Assembly (NCBI GenBank): GCA_937880845.1
Contig: CALFLL010000032.1
Coordinates: 1 to 15,996, forward strand
DNA: 15,996 nt
Source: an uncultured Drancourtella sp.
GTDB lineage: Bacteria > Bacillota > Clostridia > Lachnospirales > Lachnospiraceae
Direction of reading: 5' to 3'
The position numbers were made by a program, and so were the translations under genes. Within the stretch, counting starts at the first letter, position 1. The number at the start of each line of letters is the position of its first letter. Under the pieces are notes generated by a model, which saw nothing but the letters and a program-made list of their open reading frames with translations, made no database searches and was not told the DNA's origin. Shown piece by piece: positions 1-8,127 of this stretch.

Positions 1-88
1 GGGGCAAAAGTCAGTAAAATCAAGTGTTTTCAGTTTGCTCAGCAGACACTATTTATTTGTTTATATCGCAACAAAATCTTAACAAACA
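1..88. other. Left edge, no gene identified
   Basis: No coding region can be supported here. One plus-strand frame is open from base 1 to a TAA at 112-114, but it runs into the terminator hairpin and shows no recognisable protein. Another plus-strand frame stops at 15-17, so the tail of a gene converging on nptA is possible but cannot be shown. On the minus strand a weak promoter-like pair (TTGTTT, 18 bases, TATAAA) would point out of the window to the left. This is suggestive only. Confidence 0.3.
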
Positions 89-133
89 AAAATATCGTCC
101 AAAAGGCTTTTTAAGTCTTTTGGACGATATTTT
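89..133 (-). terminator. Intrinsic terminator of the Na/Pi symporter gene
   Basis: A near-perfect inverted repeat pairs 89-105 with 117-133 (17 base pairs, core ATCGTCCAAAAG). The loop of 11 bases can close further by two pairs. It begins immediately after the symporter stop codon at 134-136. A/T runs flank both sides, so it can also act on transcripts arriving from the left on the plus strand. Confidence 0.9.
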
Positions 134-1774
134 CTATGCTCCTACTTTTCCAAGTCCAAGTTCCTGTCCTATATTTAAAATATGATCTCCGATACGTTCA
201 AAATCAGTAAGCATTTCCGAATAAAAGATTCCGGATTCTTCATCCGCCTGTCCTTTCTGCATTCTGTCAATCTGATTCTTTCTGTACTGCTTTGTCATAT
301 CGTCAATTTGCTGCTCAACCTTTTCAATTTGACGGAATTCTTCTTTGTCGCCTTTTTTTATTATACTCAAAATTTCCAGAGCTTTCAAACATATTTTTTT
401 CATTTCTTCAACTTCTTTTAACTCTGTCTTGGAAAGAGAAATGCTCTTTTCATCCATCATTTTTGTGTATTCACAAATATTAACAGCATGATCTCCGATA
501 CGTTCCAGATTTCCGCAGACTTTGAATAATGCACTCATATATTTTGCATCTTTCTGATTGGTTTCATTAACGATATTCCTGGAAATGTACTTACAGATTT
601 CTTTATTCAAAAAGTCGATATACTCTTCTTTTTCAGCAACCGGTTCAAGAAATTCGCTTTTCTTTTCTACAACTGCATCAAAACTCATTCCGACATTTTC
701 TTTTGTCATTTCCAACATTCTTTTCACTTCTTTTTTGATGCTGTCAATGGCAATAGCTGATGTACCGATATGGTTTTCCCCTTTCATCATCACCGGATGA
801 AGAAACTGCAGATACATTCCTTCTGTTTTTTCTTCCTCTTTATCAGGCAATATCTTTTCTGCCAATGTTGCAAGGTATGTTCCAAACGGTATAAGAAGAA
901 TCGTTGTTACGATATTAAATAAAGTATGCATATTTGCAATCTGTGCCGCAACATTGTTCGGAGTCCAGCTTTCTACAAAAGCCGTCAACGGACTTACGAT
1001 ACATACAATCGTAAAAATTGTTGTTCCGATGACATTAAACATTAAATGTATGATCGTTGTTCTTTTTGCATTTCTACTTGTTCCGATAGATGCAAGTACT
1101 GCCGTAATACAGGTACCGATGTTTTGTCCGAACAAAACAAATACCGCATTCGGAAGTCCGATCAATCCGCTTGCCGCAAGTGCCTGAAGGATTCCGACGG
1201 ATGCGGAAGAAGACTGGATGATCGCCGTAAAAATCATACCTGCCAAAATTCCCAGTACCGGATTTGAGAATTTTGTCATCAATGCCACAAATTCCTGTGA
1301 CTCACGAAGCGGCATCATGGAAGAACTCATCATTTCCATACCGAGGAACAAAATACCAAGTCCCGCCACGATCAATCCATAATGATGTACTTTCTTGTTT
1401 TTTATAAATACAATCAGTGCCACTCCGATAAAAGCAAACAGCGGTGCGATTTCTCCCACGTCAAGGGCAATCAGCTGACCGGTAATGGTCGTACCGATAT
1501 TCGCTCCCATAATAATCCATACTGCCTGTCTTAATGTCATCATTCCCGAATTTACAAATCCTACCACCATAACGGTTGTTGCCGATGATGACTGAATAAC
1601 AGCCGTAATACCTGCTCCCACGAGTACTCCAAGCAAACGGTTTGCCGTCAGCTTTTCCAATATTTTCTTCATCTTGTTTCCGGCTGCCGCTTCAAGTCCC
1701 GAACTCATCATCTGCATTCCGTACAGAAACAGTGCCAGTCCCCCTAAAAGCCCTAAAAAGTCGGTCACTTTCAT
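134..1774 (-). CDS. Na+/phosphate symporter with C-terminal PhoU-like domain
   Basis: This 546-residue membrane protein is of the NptA/Na-Pi cotransporter II family and probably takes up inorganic phosphate with sodium. The two family repeats are visible: QSSSATT (residues 61-67) with GANIGTT (90-96), and QSSSAS (187-192) with GQNIGT (216-221). About eight hydrophobic segments span residues 5-305. The C-terminal third (about 330-540) is a soluble helical PhoU-like domain carrying ERIGDHAVNI (424-433) and a second ERIGDHILNI (526-535), the typical PhoU metal-binding helices. The length is normal for bacterial members with a fused PhoU domain. The ATG at 1774 has GGAGG nine bases upstream. The gene is alone, with its own terminator and a promoter carrying PhoP-like repeats, which fits control by phosphate. 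The family is certain; the substrate being phosphate is by homology. The symbol nptA is sometimes used for this family. Confidence 0.93.
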   Translation of the reverse strand: MKVTDFLGLLGGLALFLYGMQMMSSGLEAAAGNKMKKILEKLTANRLLGVLVGAGITAVIQSSSATTVMVVGFVNSGMMTLRQAVWIIMGANIGTTITGQLIALDVGEIAPLFAFIGVALIVFIKNKKVHHYGLIVAGLGILFLGMEMMSSSMMPLRESQEFVALMTKFSNPVLGILAGMIFTAIIQSSSASVGILQALAASGLIGLPNAVFVLFGQNIGTCITAVLASIGTSRNAKRTTIIHLMFNVIGTTIFTIVCIVSPLTAFVESWTPNNVAAQIANMHTLFNIVTTILLIPFGTYLATLAEKILPDKEEEKTEGMYLQFLHPVMMKGENHIGTSAIAIDSIKKEVKRMLEMTKENVGMSFDAVVEKKSEFLEPVAEKEEYIDFLNKEICKYISRNIVNETNQKDAKYMSALFKVCGNLERIGDHAVNICEYTKMMDEKSISLSKTELKEVEEMKKICLKALEILSIIKKGDKEEFRQIEKVEQQIDDMTKQYRKNQIDRMQKGQADEESGIFYSEMLTDFERIGDHILNIGQELGLGKVGA

Positions 1775-1855
1775 TTTCTCTTTCCTCCGTAAATAATTCT
1801 GTTTTACAAAATGCTAACTTAATTTTAACATTCTATTTATATATGTACTAAAATT

Positions 1856-1863
1856 CCTCCTTT
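1856..1863 (-). promoter_or_regulatory. Orphan Shine-Dalgarno-like AAAGGAGG near the 5' end of the leader
   Basis: The minus strand reads AAAGGAGG just after the predicted transcription start, about 80 bases before the real start codon of the symporter. No ATG, GTG or TTG follows at a usable distance. The nearest ATG is more than 20 bases on and opens a reading frame of only four residues. Such orphan sites can stabilise the 5' end of an mRNA in Bacillus (the STAB-SD of cry3A), but this role is inferred here. Confidence 0.35.
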
Positions 1864-1873
1864 TAATCAAGTG

Positions 1874-1912
1874 ATTATACAAATACTTAACAAATTTTAC
1901 ATAGATTTTACA
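1874..1912 (-). promoter_or_regulatory. Promoter of the Na/Pi symporter with PhoP-box-like direct repeats
   Basis: On the minus strand a perfect TATAAT (plus positions 1874-1879) is not matched by a good -35 box. Where the -35 should be, the plus strand carries TTTACA at 1896-1901 and again at 1907-1912, an exact 11-base period. A related TTAACA lies at 1887-1892. Gram-positive PhoP binds TT(A/T/C)ACA repeats spaced about 5 bases apart, so this looks like a phosphate-responsive promoter. The region is very AT-rich, so chance matches are possible. The leader to the ATG is about 90 bases. Confidence 0.45.
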
Positions 1913-1924
1913 TTCGAAAAATAA

Positions 1925-1960
1925 AAAAATCCGCACATTTTCCTCACTGCACGGATTTTT
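1925..1960 (-). terminator. Terminator of the ABC/membrane-protein operon
   Basis: An inverted repeat pairs 1925-1937 with 1948-1960 (13 pairs, two of them G-U on the minus-strand RNA) around a 10-base loop. On the minus strand it is followed by a run of T. It lies 15 bases beyond the last stop codon of the operon (1975). Confidence 0.85.
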
Positions 1961-1974
1961 CCTGTTCCCCAAAA

Positions 1975-2469
1975 TTAAAATACAATCTTATCTTTATACT
2001 TAGGATTGATATAAAACCATGTCTTTTCTACATCCTTTGACTCATAAGCACCGATTTTTCCATTTTTTAAATCTTCCAGTATTGCATCTCTTGCTTCTAA
2101 AAATGTCTTCATTTCATCCTCTTCTTTGTAGTATTGCATAACATAAATGGAATTGGAATCCACTTCCATACTGACATCCGCTCTTGCCGCATTGTATTCA
2201 ATCTTATATCTAACCGTATTTTCCGGAACCGTTTCATCCCATACGACTTCATTGGAATCATAGTAATCCTCCAGATAGATAGGGGATTCTTCAGACGTTG
2301 TAAATTTTACTTCTCCTTCTTTAACCTTCATATCAGTCTTCCCAATCACACGTTTTCCGGCATAGTCCAAGGAAGCAAACTCTATAAAACCAATCCCTGC
2401 ACCGATTCCTGTAATCAGAATACCTACTGCTGCCAGCGCTGCTCCTGCTTTTCTTATATTCTTTTTCAT
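1975..2469 (-). CDS. Unrecognised membrane-anchored protein, possibly DUF4097-like
   Basis: This 164-residue protein has a short basic N-terminus (MKKNIRK), one hydrophobic helix at about residues 8-31, and a hydrophilic remainder rich in acidic residues, tyrosine and beta-prone stretches. It is expected to sit outside the membrane as an anchored or lipid-free exported domain. There is no lipobox cysteine. The overall plan resembles short DUF4097-type proteins that follow a DUF1700-like membrane protein in Firmicutes operons, but I see no diagnostic motif, so the name is not claimed. The ATG at 2469 has GAGGAGG eight bases upstream and starts three bases after the stop of the preceding gene, so the two are surely co-translated. 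It is the last gene of the operon that starts with the ABC ATPase. Confidence 0.8.
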   Translation of the reverse strand: MKKNIRKAGAALAAVGILITGIGAGIGFIEFASLDYAGKRVIGKTDMKVKEGEVKFTTSEESPIYLEDYYDSNEVVWDETVPENTVRYKIEYNAARADVSMEVDSNSIYVMQYYKEEDEMKTFLEARDAILEDLKNGKIGAYESKDVEKTWFYINPKYKDKIVF

Positions 2470-2472
2470 CCT

Positions 2473-3039
2473 TTATACCTCCTCGATGAATTCCGGTTCT
2501 GTTTCTTTACTTGTTGTTGTGTGCATTTTCCTATATTTCTTCCTGAAACTCCATGTAAGTAAAAGCAAACCGGCTCCCGTCACCGATATTCCAAGAGCGG
2601 ATATCATGCATCCTATGATCGGATAGCCCTGGAAAGCCAGCACGACAAATACTCCCAGTCCAAACAGGCCAAATGCCGTCAAAGATGCCAATACAACAGT
2701 CAAAAAAATCCACCATACATTCCAGATGAAAATAAACATATTCCGGATTGCCGTCCCTATACGGAATTCGGATGGACTTTCTGTTTCTTCTTTTTCCCGT
2801 GAATTTATTTTTGCATTATCACTGTTCTCCTTAAATTTGTATTTTTGTGTTAAGGATTTTTCTTCTATTTTGTGTATTGCTTTATAAACCCCTTGTTTTA
2901 CCTTATATATCCATTCCTTTACAACATCCCATATATGTCTGCTTTTTCTGGATACCGTTTCCATATCGGGTGCTTTGATCACCAATACTTTGCTTTTCTC
3001 TTTCTTCTTATTTTGTCTGTTTTTCTTTCTTCTGCTCAT
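2473..3039 (-). CDS. Unrecognised two-helix membrane protein with a basic cytoplasmic head
   Basis: This 188-residue protein starts with a very lysine- and arginine-rich stretch (residues 1-18), followed by a hydrophilic, probably cytoplasmic region to about residue 98. Two hydrophobic segments follow, about 101-135 and 140-164, and then a basic and acidic tail. The glycine- and leucine-rich membrane part recalls the C-terminus of DUF1700/HAAS-type proteins. Together with the next gene this could be a divergent DUF1700-DUF4097 pair, but I do not recognise it firmly. The ATG at 3039 is directly preceded by an in-frame TGA, so no earlier start exists. Its ribosome site is weak (GAGAAG). It overlaps the preceding 37-codon ORF by 32 bases, so its translation is probably coupled to that ORF. 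Confidence 0.78.
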   Translation of the reverse strand: MSRRKKNRQNKKKEKSKVLVIKAPDMETVSRKSRHIWDVVKEWIYKVKQGVYKAIHKIEEKSLTQKYKFKENSDNAKINSREKEETESPSEFRIGTAIRNMFIFIWNVWWIFLTVVLASLTAFGLFGLGVFVVLAFQGYPIIGCMISALGISVTGAGLLLLTWSFRKKYRKMHTTTSKETEPEFIEEV

Positions 3040-3121
3040 TCATACTTCTCATTCCGAAATACACAGCACATAAAACAAGAAGAAAAACGAGTAGAAAAAT
3101 CAATCCTTTTTTCTGTTTCAC
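3008..3121 (-). CDS. 37-residue single-TM ORF, probable N-terminal remnant of a DUF4340 protein
   Basis: The start is GTG at 3121, six bases after a perfect AGGAGG (plus 3128-3133) that overlaps the TAG stop of the gldG-like gene. The product begins MKQKKGLIFLLVFLLV, has one hydrophobic helix (residues 6-23), and ends in a lysine- and glutamate-rich stretch before TAA at 3008-3010. In related gut Firmicutes the gene after the GldG-like protein usually encodes a DUF4340 protein of several hundred residues that opens in just this way: lysines, one helix, charged linker. I infer that the downstream domain has been lost here and replaced by the unknown gene at 2473-3039. The alternative is a genuine small membrane protein, or a leader peptide that drives translation of the next gene. 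The ribosome site and gene spacing are seen; the DUF4340 link is from memory of the family. Confidence 0.6.
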   Translation of the reverse strand: MKQKKGLIFLLVFLLVLCAVYFGMRSMNEQKKEKQTK

Positions 3122-3131
3122 TTTGTGCCTC

Positions 3132-4523
3132 CTATGCTTTTCTACGTTTCATCCAGAAAATGAATCCTCCCAGTAAAACAGCGGCAGGGATTACAAAAAT
3201 CAAGAGTGTGCTGATGCCTCCTGCGTGCTGTACCGTATTCGGCTGGACCGTCAGGCTCTTTGCTTTGACAGAAACATTTTCCACATCGTCAAAATGATCC
3301 ATGACCATATTTACAAATAAAGTAGAATTATCCAAATTGGAGAAATAGTCCGTTACTTGTGCATTGATCATACTTTCTGATGCAAGCACCGTCAGTTTTG
3401 CTTTATCTTCCGTTGCCACGGCACCAAGTGCGTATTCACCTTGTGTTTGTTTATCTTCTGTCACTGCATATGCCTGATCCGATGTCGTCATAAAGGTATC
3501 GACGGTAAGTGTATCCCTTAAATCATCCATTTTTTTAAATCCGGCAGAGTTGATCATCAATACCATATTGCTTTCCAGTCCGTCTGCCAGTGTTCCTGAT
3601 GCAGAAATTTCCGGGAAAATATAATAATAATTTCCCTGATAAGAACGTTCCGTATCCGCAATATATCCGTCCACTTTCTTCATGCCGTACTGTTCCATGA
3701 AGCTGTTAAGATTCGGTGTATCCGTCATTGCATCTCCCATGATGTAAAATACGTCACCACCGTTTTTCATATACTCAAGAAGCATATCTTTTTCCTGAAC
3801 GGAAATATCGCTTGTCGGTGCGTCAATGAGAATAAGATCACAGTCAGATGGTATTTCTTTTTTCATCAGCAGGTTGATTTCTTCCACCGTAATATTTGAT
3901 TTTCCAAGTGTTTCTTCCATAGAAGTGGATAGGCTTGCTTCTCCGTGTCCCGCCGTACGATAAACCTTTTTTTGCACATCACTTGTCACCTGATTGATGG
4001 CACTTGTAAGCTGTCCGTCTGCATCAAATTCAGAATAAGAAGTCGAACCGGTCGTATAATAACTGCTCATATCCGCTACGAAAATATCGGAAAATGCAAC
4101 TGTTGTATTTTTATTTGTTTCCTTGCAGGAAACAACAATAGAATTGGATTGTGCGTCTTTATTTTCCTGTAATGCCTGCGGATGTGCCACCGGATCAACC
4201 CATTTCACATTGATTTTATCTGTCAGCTTTGTATATTTATCAAGGAATGTTTTAATCCTTTCATCGGTATTCGATTTTTGGGCATAAACCGTAAAATCAA
4301 TATCATATTTCAAATCTTTTAAGATGCTTTTCGATTTTTTTGATATTCCGTAAATATTTTTATCACTTACGTCTATCTGTTTCATATTTTCCGGAAGCTG
4401 CCCTGCGATTAAATTGATCACCACCGCGATAACAAGTACCACTGCAATCATTCCGATACTGTAAAATCCTTTCCGTGTCTGTACGGTGCGAAATTTTTCT
4501 TTTAATCCCGATTTCTTGCTCAT
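3132..4523 (-). CDS. GldG-like ABC transporter auxiliary protein
   Basis: This 463-residue protein is anchored by a helix at about residues 20-43 and another at about 437-458, with a large domain between them outside the cytoplasm. That domain has the pattern of the GldG/ABC_transp_aux family: an early stretch around YGISKKSKSILKDL and a later one containing GHGEASL, plus a segment predicting IDAPTSDISVQEKDMLLEYM near the middle (LILIDAPTSD). Members are partners of GldA/GldF-type exporters. In Bacteroidetes they serve gliding, but in Firmicutes the cargo is unknown. The ATG at 4523 has AGGAGG seven bases upstream, overlapping the TAG stop of the permease gene, so expression is coupled. It is the third gene of the operon. 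The length is normal for the family. Confidence 0.88.
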   Translation of the reverse strand: MSKKSGLKEKFRTVQTRKGFYSIGMIAVVLVIAVVINLIAGQLPENMKQIDVSDKNIYGISKKSKSILKDLKYDIDFTVYAQKSNTDERIKTFLDKYTKLTDKINVKWVDPVAHPQALQENKDAQSNSIVVSCKETNKNTTVAFSDIFVADMSSYYTTGSTSYSEFDADGQLTSAINQVTSDVQKKVYRTAGHGEASLSTSMEETLGKSNITVEEINLLMKKEIPSDCDLILIDAPTSDISVQEKDMLLEYMKNGGDVFYIMGDAMTDTPNLNSFMEQYGMKKVDGYIADTERSYQGNYYYIFPEISASGTLADGLESNMVLMINSAGFKKMDDLRDTLTVDTFMTTSDQAYAVTEDKQTQGEYALGAVATEDKAKLTVLASESMINAQVTDYFSNLDNSTLFVNMVMDHFDDVENVSVKAKSLTVQPNTVQHAGGISTLLIFVIPAAVLLGGFIFWMKRRKA

Positions 4524-4533
4524 GTCTGTCCTC

Positions 4534-5400
4534 CTAACTGAATCTTCTTTTCTGGATTACCTGTACGGTCAAAAACAAGAACACTCCTGCTATTGTCAAA
4601 TACAGAATAACTCCCTGAATATCAAGAAGATTATTTTCTGCCACATTGTAAAATACTTGTGTAAGGCCAAATCTTCCAAGAATATCAGATAAAATATTTT
4701 CATAAACGGAGGATTTTACAAAATAAACAATCACAAGTCCCAACGTTCCTGCTATTTCAATTCCCCCACTTAAAATTATATTTTTTGTCATATTGTAAAT
4801 AAACAAAACAAAAATCGTCAAAATCATCCAGATTCCGATCATTCCTCCTGCTGCAGATGACGGAAGAAAATCAAGAAGTCCGTCCCACAGATAGATCAGC
4901 ATTAAAACACCAAATGTACTGATTGCCGCTATAATCTGGCTTTCTGTCAATGCCGAAAGGAAACATCCGATGGCAATATATACGCAACCAAGAAGAAAAA
5001 ATACGAGGATTGCTGTATAATCCGTCATAAAATATGCTTTTCCCTGCGTTTTGATAATCAGCGGGTATGCACAGAATAATACACACGGAATCACAAAAAC
5101 CGTCACCATAGCCAGGTATTTTCCCATGACCATTTTCCCGACTCCCACAGGAGAAGTAAGGAGAAGCTGATCTGTCTTGCTTTTTCTTTCCTCTGAGAAG
5201 CTCCTCATAGTCAATACCGGTACAGCCACCATAAACGGGAACATGATTCCCTCCAATGCGTAGGCAAAATACGGATATCCGCTATGCAGATTATATGCCA
5301 TAAAATAAATTCCGGTCAGAAATGTAATAAATGCGATAAAGACGCTTCCCGTCATGGAATATAAATAAGATTTGAATTCTCGCTTATAAATTGCCAACAC
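4534..5400 (-). CDS. ABC-2 type permease (GldF-like)
   Basis: This 288-residue integral membrane protein has six hydrophobic segments, starting with one at about residues 15-40 after MLAIYKREFKSYL, the usual opening of GldF-like ABC-2 permeases. The cytoplasmic loop with SEERKSKTDQLLLTSP (about 69-84), followed by a helix with VMGKYLAM, is typical of the family. The start is GTG at 5400, with TTG as the next codon. GGGGGA eight bases upstream supports the GTG. The gap from the stop of the ATPase gene is two bases. It forms the membrane pore for the ATPase encoded just upstream, with the GldG-like protein as third component. The substrate is unknown. Confidence 0.9.
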   Translation of the reverse strand: MLAIYKREFKSYLYSMTGSVFIAFITFLTGIYFMAYNLHSGYPYFAYALEGIMFPFMVAVPVLTMRSFSEERKSKTDQLLLTSPVGVGKMVMGKYLAMVTVFVIPCVLFCAYPLIIKTQGKAYFMTDYTAILVFFLLGCVYIAIGCFLSALTESQIIAAISTFGVLMLIYLWDGLLDFLPSSAAGGMIGIWMILTIFVLFIYNMTKNIILSGGIEIAGTLGLVIVYFVKSSVYENILSDILGRFGLTQVFYNVAENNLLDIQGVILYLTIAGVFLFLTVQVIQKRRFS

Positions 5401-5402
5401 CT

Positions 5403-6341
5403 TTAACGTCCCCCTTCCTGTGTCAGTTTCAGGAAAATATCTTCCAGAGTATTACTTTCTCTTTGCATGGAAAGCAATGCACAGTCTTCCCTTGCAAATG
5501 CATGGAAAATTTCTTCTCTCACATCTATATCCTGTTCTGTTTCGATTTTTGCTTTTGTAATTCCTGGATCGGACGGAAGATAAGTTACTTTTGTGATTCC
5601 CGGAATTTTAGACAAGATTTCTTCTGTTTTTTCCGGAAGCAGACGGGTTTCGATCTGTGTCGGTTCGTCACCGGCAAATTGAAGTTCTAAATTTTCCGGT
5701 GTATCATTGGCAACCAGTTTCCCTTTTGCAATGATTATAATATAATCACAGACTTCTCTGATCTCTGCCAGTATATGAGAACTCAAAATGACCGTGTGTT
5801 CTTTTGCAAGCTGTCTGATCAGTTCTCTGATTTCAATGATCTGTTTTGGGTCCAGTCCTACCGTCGGTTCATCCAAAATAATGATTTCCGGAAATCCTAT
5901 AACCGCCTGTGCCATTCCGACTCTTTGGCGGTATCCTTTGGAAAGATTTTTGATCAGACGGTCTTTTACCTCATAAACCTTTACCATTTTCATTATTTTT
6001 TTTACTTCTTCTTTTCGTTCCTGTTTTTTTACTTTTTTTAGTTCCGCCGCAAACATCAACTGTTCCTGTACCGTCATATCCATATAAAGCGGCGGTATTT
6101 CCGGAAGATATCCGACACACTTCTTTGCCTCTTCCGGTTCCTTTAAAATATCATGACCGTTGATCAATACTTCGCCTTCCGTAGCGCCCAGATACCCTGT
6201 CATAATATTCATCGTTGTGGATTTTCCTGCCCCGTTCGGTCCAAGCAATCCATAAATATGTCCCTTTTCAATGCGGAAATTCAGGTGATCCACTGCCACA
6301 TGATTTCCATATCTCTTTACCAGGTTTTTGACTTCTATCAC
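5403..6341 (-). CDS. ABC transporter ATP-binding protein (GldA-like)
   Basis: This 312-residue ATPase has the full set of motifs: Walker A GPNGAGKST (residues 34-42), Q-loop region near YLPEIPPLY (78-86), signature LSKGYRQR (133-140), Walker B IIILDEPT (153-160), D-loop GLDP (162-165) and switch histidine in LSSHI (H189). A C-terminal extension from about 215 to 312 is typical of ABC-2 drug/GldA-type ATPases. The start is GTG at 6341 with GGGGAGGA eight bases upstream. It is the first gene of the operon and would power the permease that follows with a gap of two bases. What it exports cannot be told from sequence. Confidence 0.95.
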   Translation of the reverse strand: MIEVKNLVKRYGNHVAVDHLNFRIEKGHIYGLLGPNGAGKSTTMNIMTGYLGATEGEVLINGHDILKEPEEAKKCVGYLPEIPPLYMDMTVQEQLMFAAELKKVKKQERKEEVKKIMKMVKVYEVKDRLIKNLSKGYRQRVGMAQAVIGFPEIIILDEPTVGLDPKQIIEIRELIRQLAKEHTVILSSHILAEIREVCDYIIIIAKGKLVANDTPENLELQFAGDEPTQIETRLLPEKTEEILSKIPGITKVTYLPSDPGITKAKIETEQDIDVREEIFHAFAREDCALLSMQRESNTLEDIFLKLTQEGGR

Positions 6342-6396
6342 AATCTGTTCCTCCCCTTCTTTTTCTACGCTTTAAGATATCAATAAAATGTGTTTT

Positions 6397-6408
6397 TTTG
6401 TGCACAAA
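6397..6408. promoter_or_regulatory. 12-base perfect palindrome between divergent genes, possible operator
   Basis: TTTGTGCACAAA is self-complementary over all 12 bases and lies about 55 bases before the ABC operon start and about 105 bases before the acetyltransferase start. Its position between divergent genes and its symmetry suit the binding site of a dimeric regulator. No regulator gene is in the window, and the site is a guess from symmetry alone. Confidence 0.35.
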
Positions 6409-6444
6409 CTGTGACAAAAACAAGAAACACTTTTCAAGATGTCC

Positions 6445-6473
6445 TTGTTTCTTTCAGACAATTATATTATATT
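6445..6473 (+). promoter_or_regulatory. Predicted promoter of the sugar O-acetyltransferase gene
   Basis: TTGTTT (6445-6450), a 17-base spacer and TATATT (6468-6473) give a fair sigma-A promoter, with the start codon about 40 bases downstream. The -35 lies in the right arm of a weak inverted repeat (AAACAAG 6418-6424 with CTTGTTT 6444-6450). Confidence 0.5.
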
Positions 6474-6514
6474 TTTACATAAGGAAAATATTTCTCATAA
6501 TAATGGAGGTAAAA

Positions 6515-7174
6515 ATGGAACACGCAAATACATATTGTGTTATGAGCTCAGAAGAAGCTGCAAAGCGTATGAAAGAGGGACGTCTGTATCTTCCTGCCGA
6601 TGAAGAAATCATGAAAAAACAGTTTGACTGTCTGGAAAAACTTTACGACTTTAACCAGACACGTCCGCATGAGCAGAAACTTCGCAGCGAAATGTTAAAA
6701 GATATGTTTGCAGAAATCGGAGAGGGCTGTTATATCGAACCGCCCCTTCGTTCCAACTGGGGCGGATATCATACCCATTTTGGCAAACATGTATATGCTA
6801 ATTTTAATCTTACATTGGTAGATGACGGACACATTTATGTAGGAGATAAAACAATGATCGGTCCGAATGTAACAATCGCAACTGCCGGACACCCAATCGA
6901 ACCAAATCTCCGCTATATGGAAATGCAGTACAATATGGATGTTCACATTGGTAAAAATGTCTGGATCGGAGCCGGTGCCGTTATCCTTCCGGGAGTTACA
7001 ATCGGAGACAACACCGTTATCGGAGCCGGAAGTATCGTCACAAAAGATATTCCTTCTGACGTGGTTGCCGTCGGAAATCCGTGCCGTATTCTTCGGGAAA
7101 TCGGAGAAAAAGACAGAACCTACTATTTTCGTGACCGGAGGATTGATGTTGGTATTCCCGATCTTGACATATAA
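6515..7174 (+). CDS. Sugar O-acetyltransferase (maltose/galactoside acetyltransferase family)
   Basis: This 219-residue enzyme of the left-handed beta-helix superfamily transfers acetyl from acetyl-CoA to a sugar hydroxyl in the cytoplasm. The N-terminal helical Mac domain is at about residues 10-65. The hexapeptide repeats run from about 104 to 192 and end with VWIGAGAVILPGVTIGDN and VVAVGNPCRIL. The catalytic histidine is H126 in TAGHP, next to the typical NFNLTLVDDG (96-105) loop. I chose the ATG at 6515, with GGAGG five bases upstream. The open frame reaches back to 6398, but that part crosses the promoter region and has no ribosome site. The gene is single, divergent from the ABC operon, and converges with the kinase gene. 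It is close to Maa/LacA proteins, but the real acceptor sugar is unknown, so no symbol is given. Confidence 0.92.
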   Translation: MEHANTYCVMSSEEAAKRMKEGRLYLPADEEIMKKQFDCLEKLYDFNQTRPHEQKLRSEMLKDMFAEIGEGCYIEPPLRSNWGGYHTHFGKHVYANFNLTLVDDGHIYVGDKTMIGPNVTIATAGHPIEPNLRYMEMQYNMDVHIGKNVWIGAGAVILPGVTIGDNTVIGAGSIVTKDIPSDVVAVGNPCRILREIGEKDRTYYFRDRRIDVGIPDLDI

Positions 7175-7176
7175 AA

Positions 7177-7204
7177 ACAAGGAACGGATTATACCGTTCC
7201 TTGT
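7177..7204. terminator. Bidirectional terminator between the acetyltransferase and ribokinase genes
   Basis: A perfect 11-pair stem (7177-7187 with 7194-7204, ACAAGGAACGG) encloses a six-base loop. It begins three bases after the acetyltransferase stop. On the minus strand it is followed by TTTTTAT, a good tail. On the plus strand the tail is weaker. The stem overlaps the last four codons and the stop of the ribokinase gene. Confidence 0.88.
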
Positions 7205-8109
7205 CTTATTTCACTGATATCCAGATCCAATTCCGTTTCCGTCACTTCCTGTTTTGTAGGGATAGACGGAGCTGCCCCTTCTCTTGTTACCGCAATGGCA
7301 GATGCCTTTGATGCAATGATCAGTCCCTCTCTTACATCAATCCCCGTCATCATGGCAGCAATAAAATATCCGGTAAATGTATCTCCCGCCGCCGTTGTGT
7401 CAATCGTCGGTACCCGAAAGATTTCCTGATAAAACTGCCTCGTGGCATCTTGATAAATACAGCCATCTTTTCCAAGAGTCAAAACAACTTCCACATTCGG
7501 AAACATTTCTCTTAAACGTTTTAAGATATCATCTACGTTTTCCTTTCCCGTTATCTGTGCTCCCTCGATTTCATTTAGCAAAAACAGGGACACTTTCGAC
7601 AAATCACACTTTTCCATCTCTTGGTTATAGGGTGATGGATTCAGAATGACTTTCATTCCTTTTTCATGAGCAGCTTCTATGATATAGTCTGTCATGTTGA
7701 TCTCGTTTTGCAAAAGTACAAGATCTTCCGAACCGAAATCCGCCAGTACTTCATCAATGTAATTTTTCGTAAATTTTCTGTTCGCTCCTCCGTATAAAAG
7801 GATACAGTTTTGTCCTTTTTCATCTACCTGGATAATCGTATGTCCGCTTGGCCCCGGTATTTTCCATATATAATGTGTGTGAACCCCAGATTTTTCACAC
7901 ATATCAACAAGGATTTCTCCGCCTTCTCCGACCATTCCAGCATGATGCACTTCTACTCCCGCTCTTGCAAGGGCAATAGACTGATTTAGTCCTTTTCCTC
8001 CACAGAAAATATTTCTGTCCAGTGTATCTTGTGTTTCTCCGGGTTTCACAATATGTTTTACTCCATATACATAGTCCAGGTTCAATGAGCCAAAATTCAG
8101 TACTTTCAT
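7189..8109 (-). CDS. rbsK: Ribokinase-like sugar kinase of the PfkB family
   Basis: This 306-residue cytoplasmic kinase phosphorylates a sugar, probably ribose, with ATP. The N-terminal PfkB signature FCGGKGLNQSIALARAG (35-51) and the C-terminal signature DTTAAGDTFTGYF (237-249) are both present. D243 is the expected catalytic base and AAGD the anion hole. NPSP (157-160) and NEIEG (179-183) match ribokinase. The ATG at 8109 follows AGAGGA at about ten bases. It lies 18 bases after the glycoside hydrolase gene, so the two are co-transcribed, with dedA first. Its last codons form one arm of the terminator. The substrate could be a sugar other than ribose; no ribose transporter or rbsD is nearby. 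Confidence 0.85.
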   Translation of the reverse strand: MKVLNFGSLNLDYVYGVKHIVKPGETQDTLDRNIFCGGKGLNQSIALARAGVEVHHAGMVGEGGEILVDMCEKSGVHTHYIWKIPGPSGHTIIQVDEKGQNCILLYGGANRKFTKNYIDEVLADFGSEDLVLLQNEINMTDYIIEAAHEKGMKVILNPSPYNQEMEKCDLSKVSLFLLNEIEGAQITGKENVDDILKRLREMFPNVEVVLTLGKDGCIYQDATRQFYQEIFRVPTIDTTAAGDTFTGYFIAAMMTGIDVREGLIIASKASAIAVTREGAAPSIPTKQEVTETELDLDISEIRQGTV

Positions 8110-8127
8110 CTCTTTATTCCTCTTTTG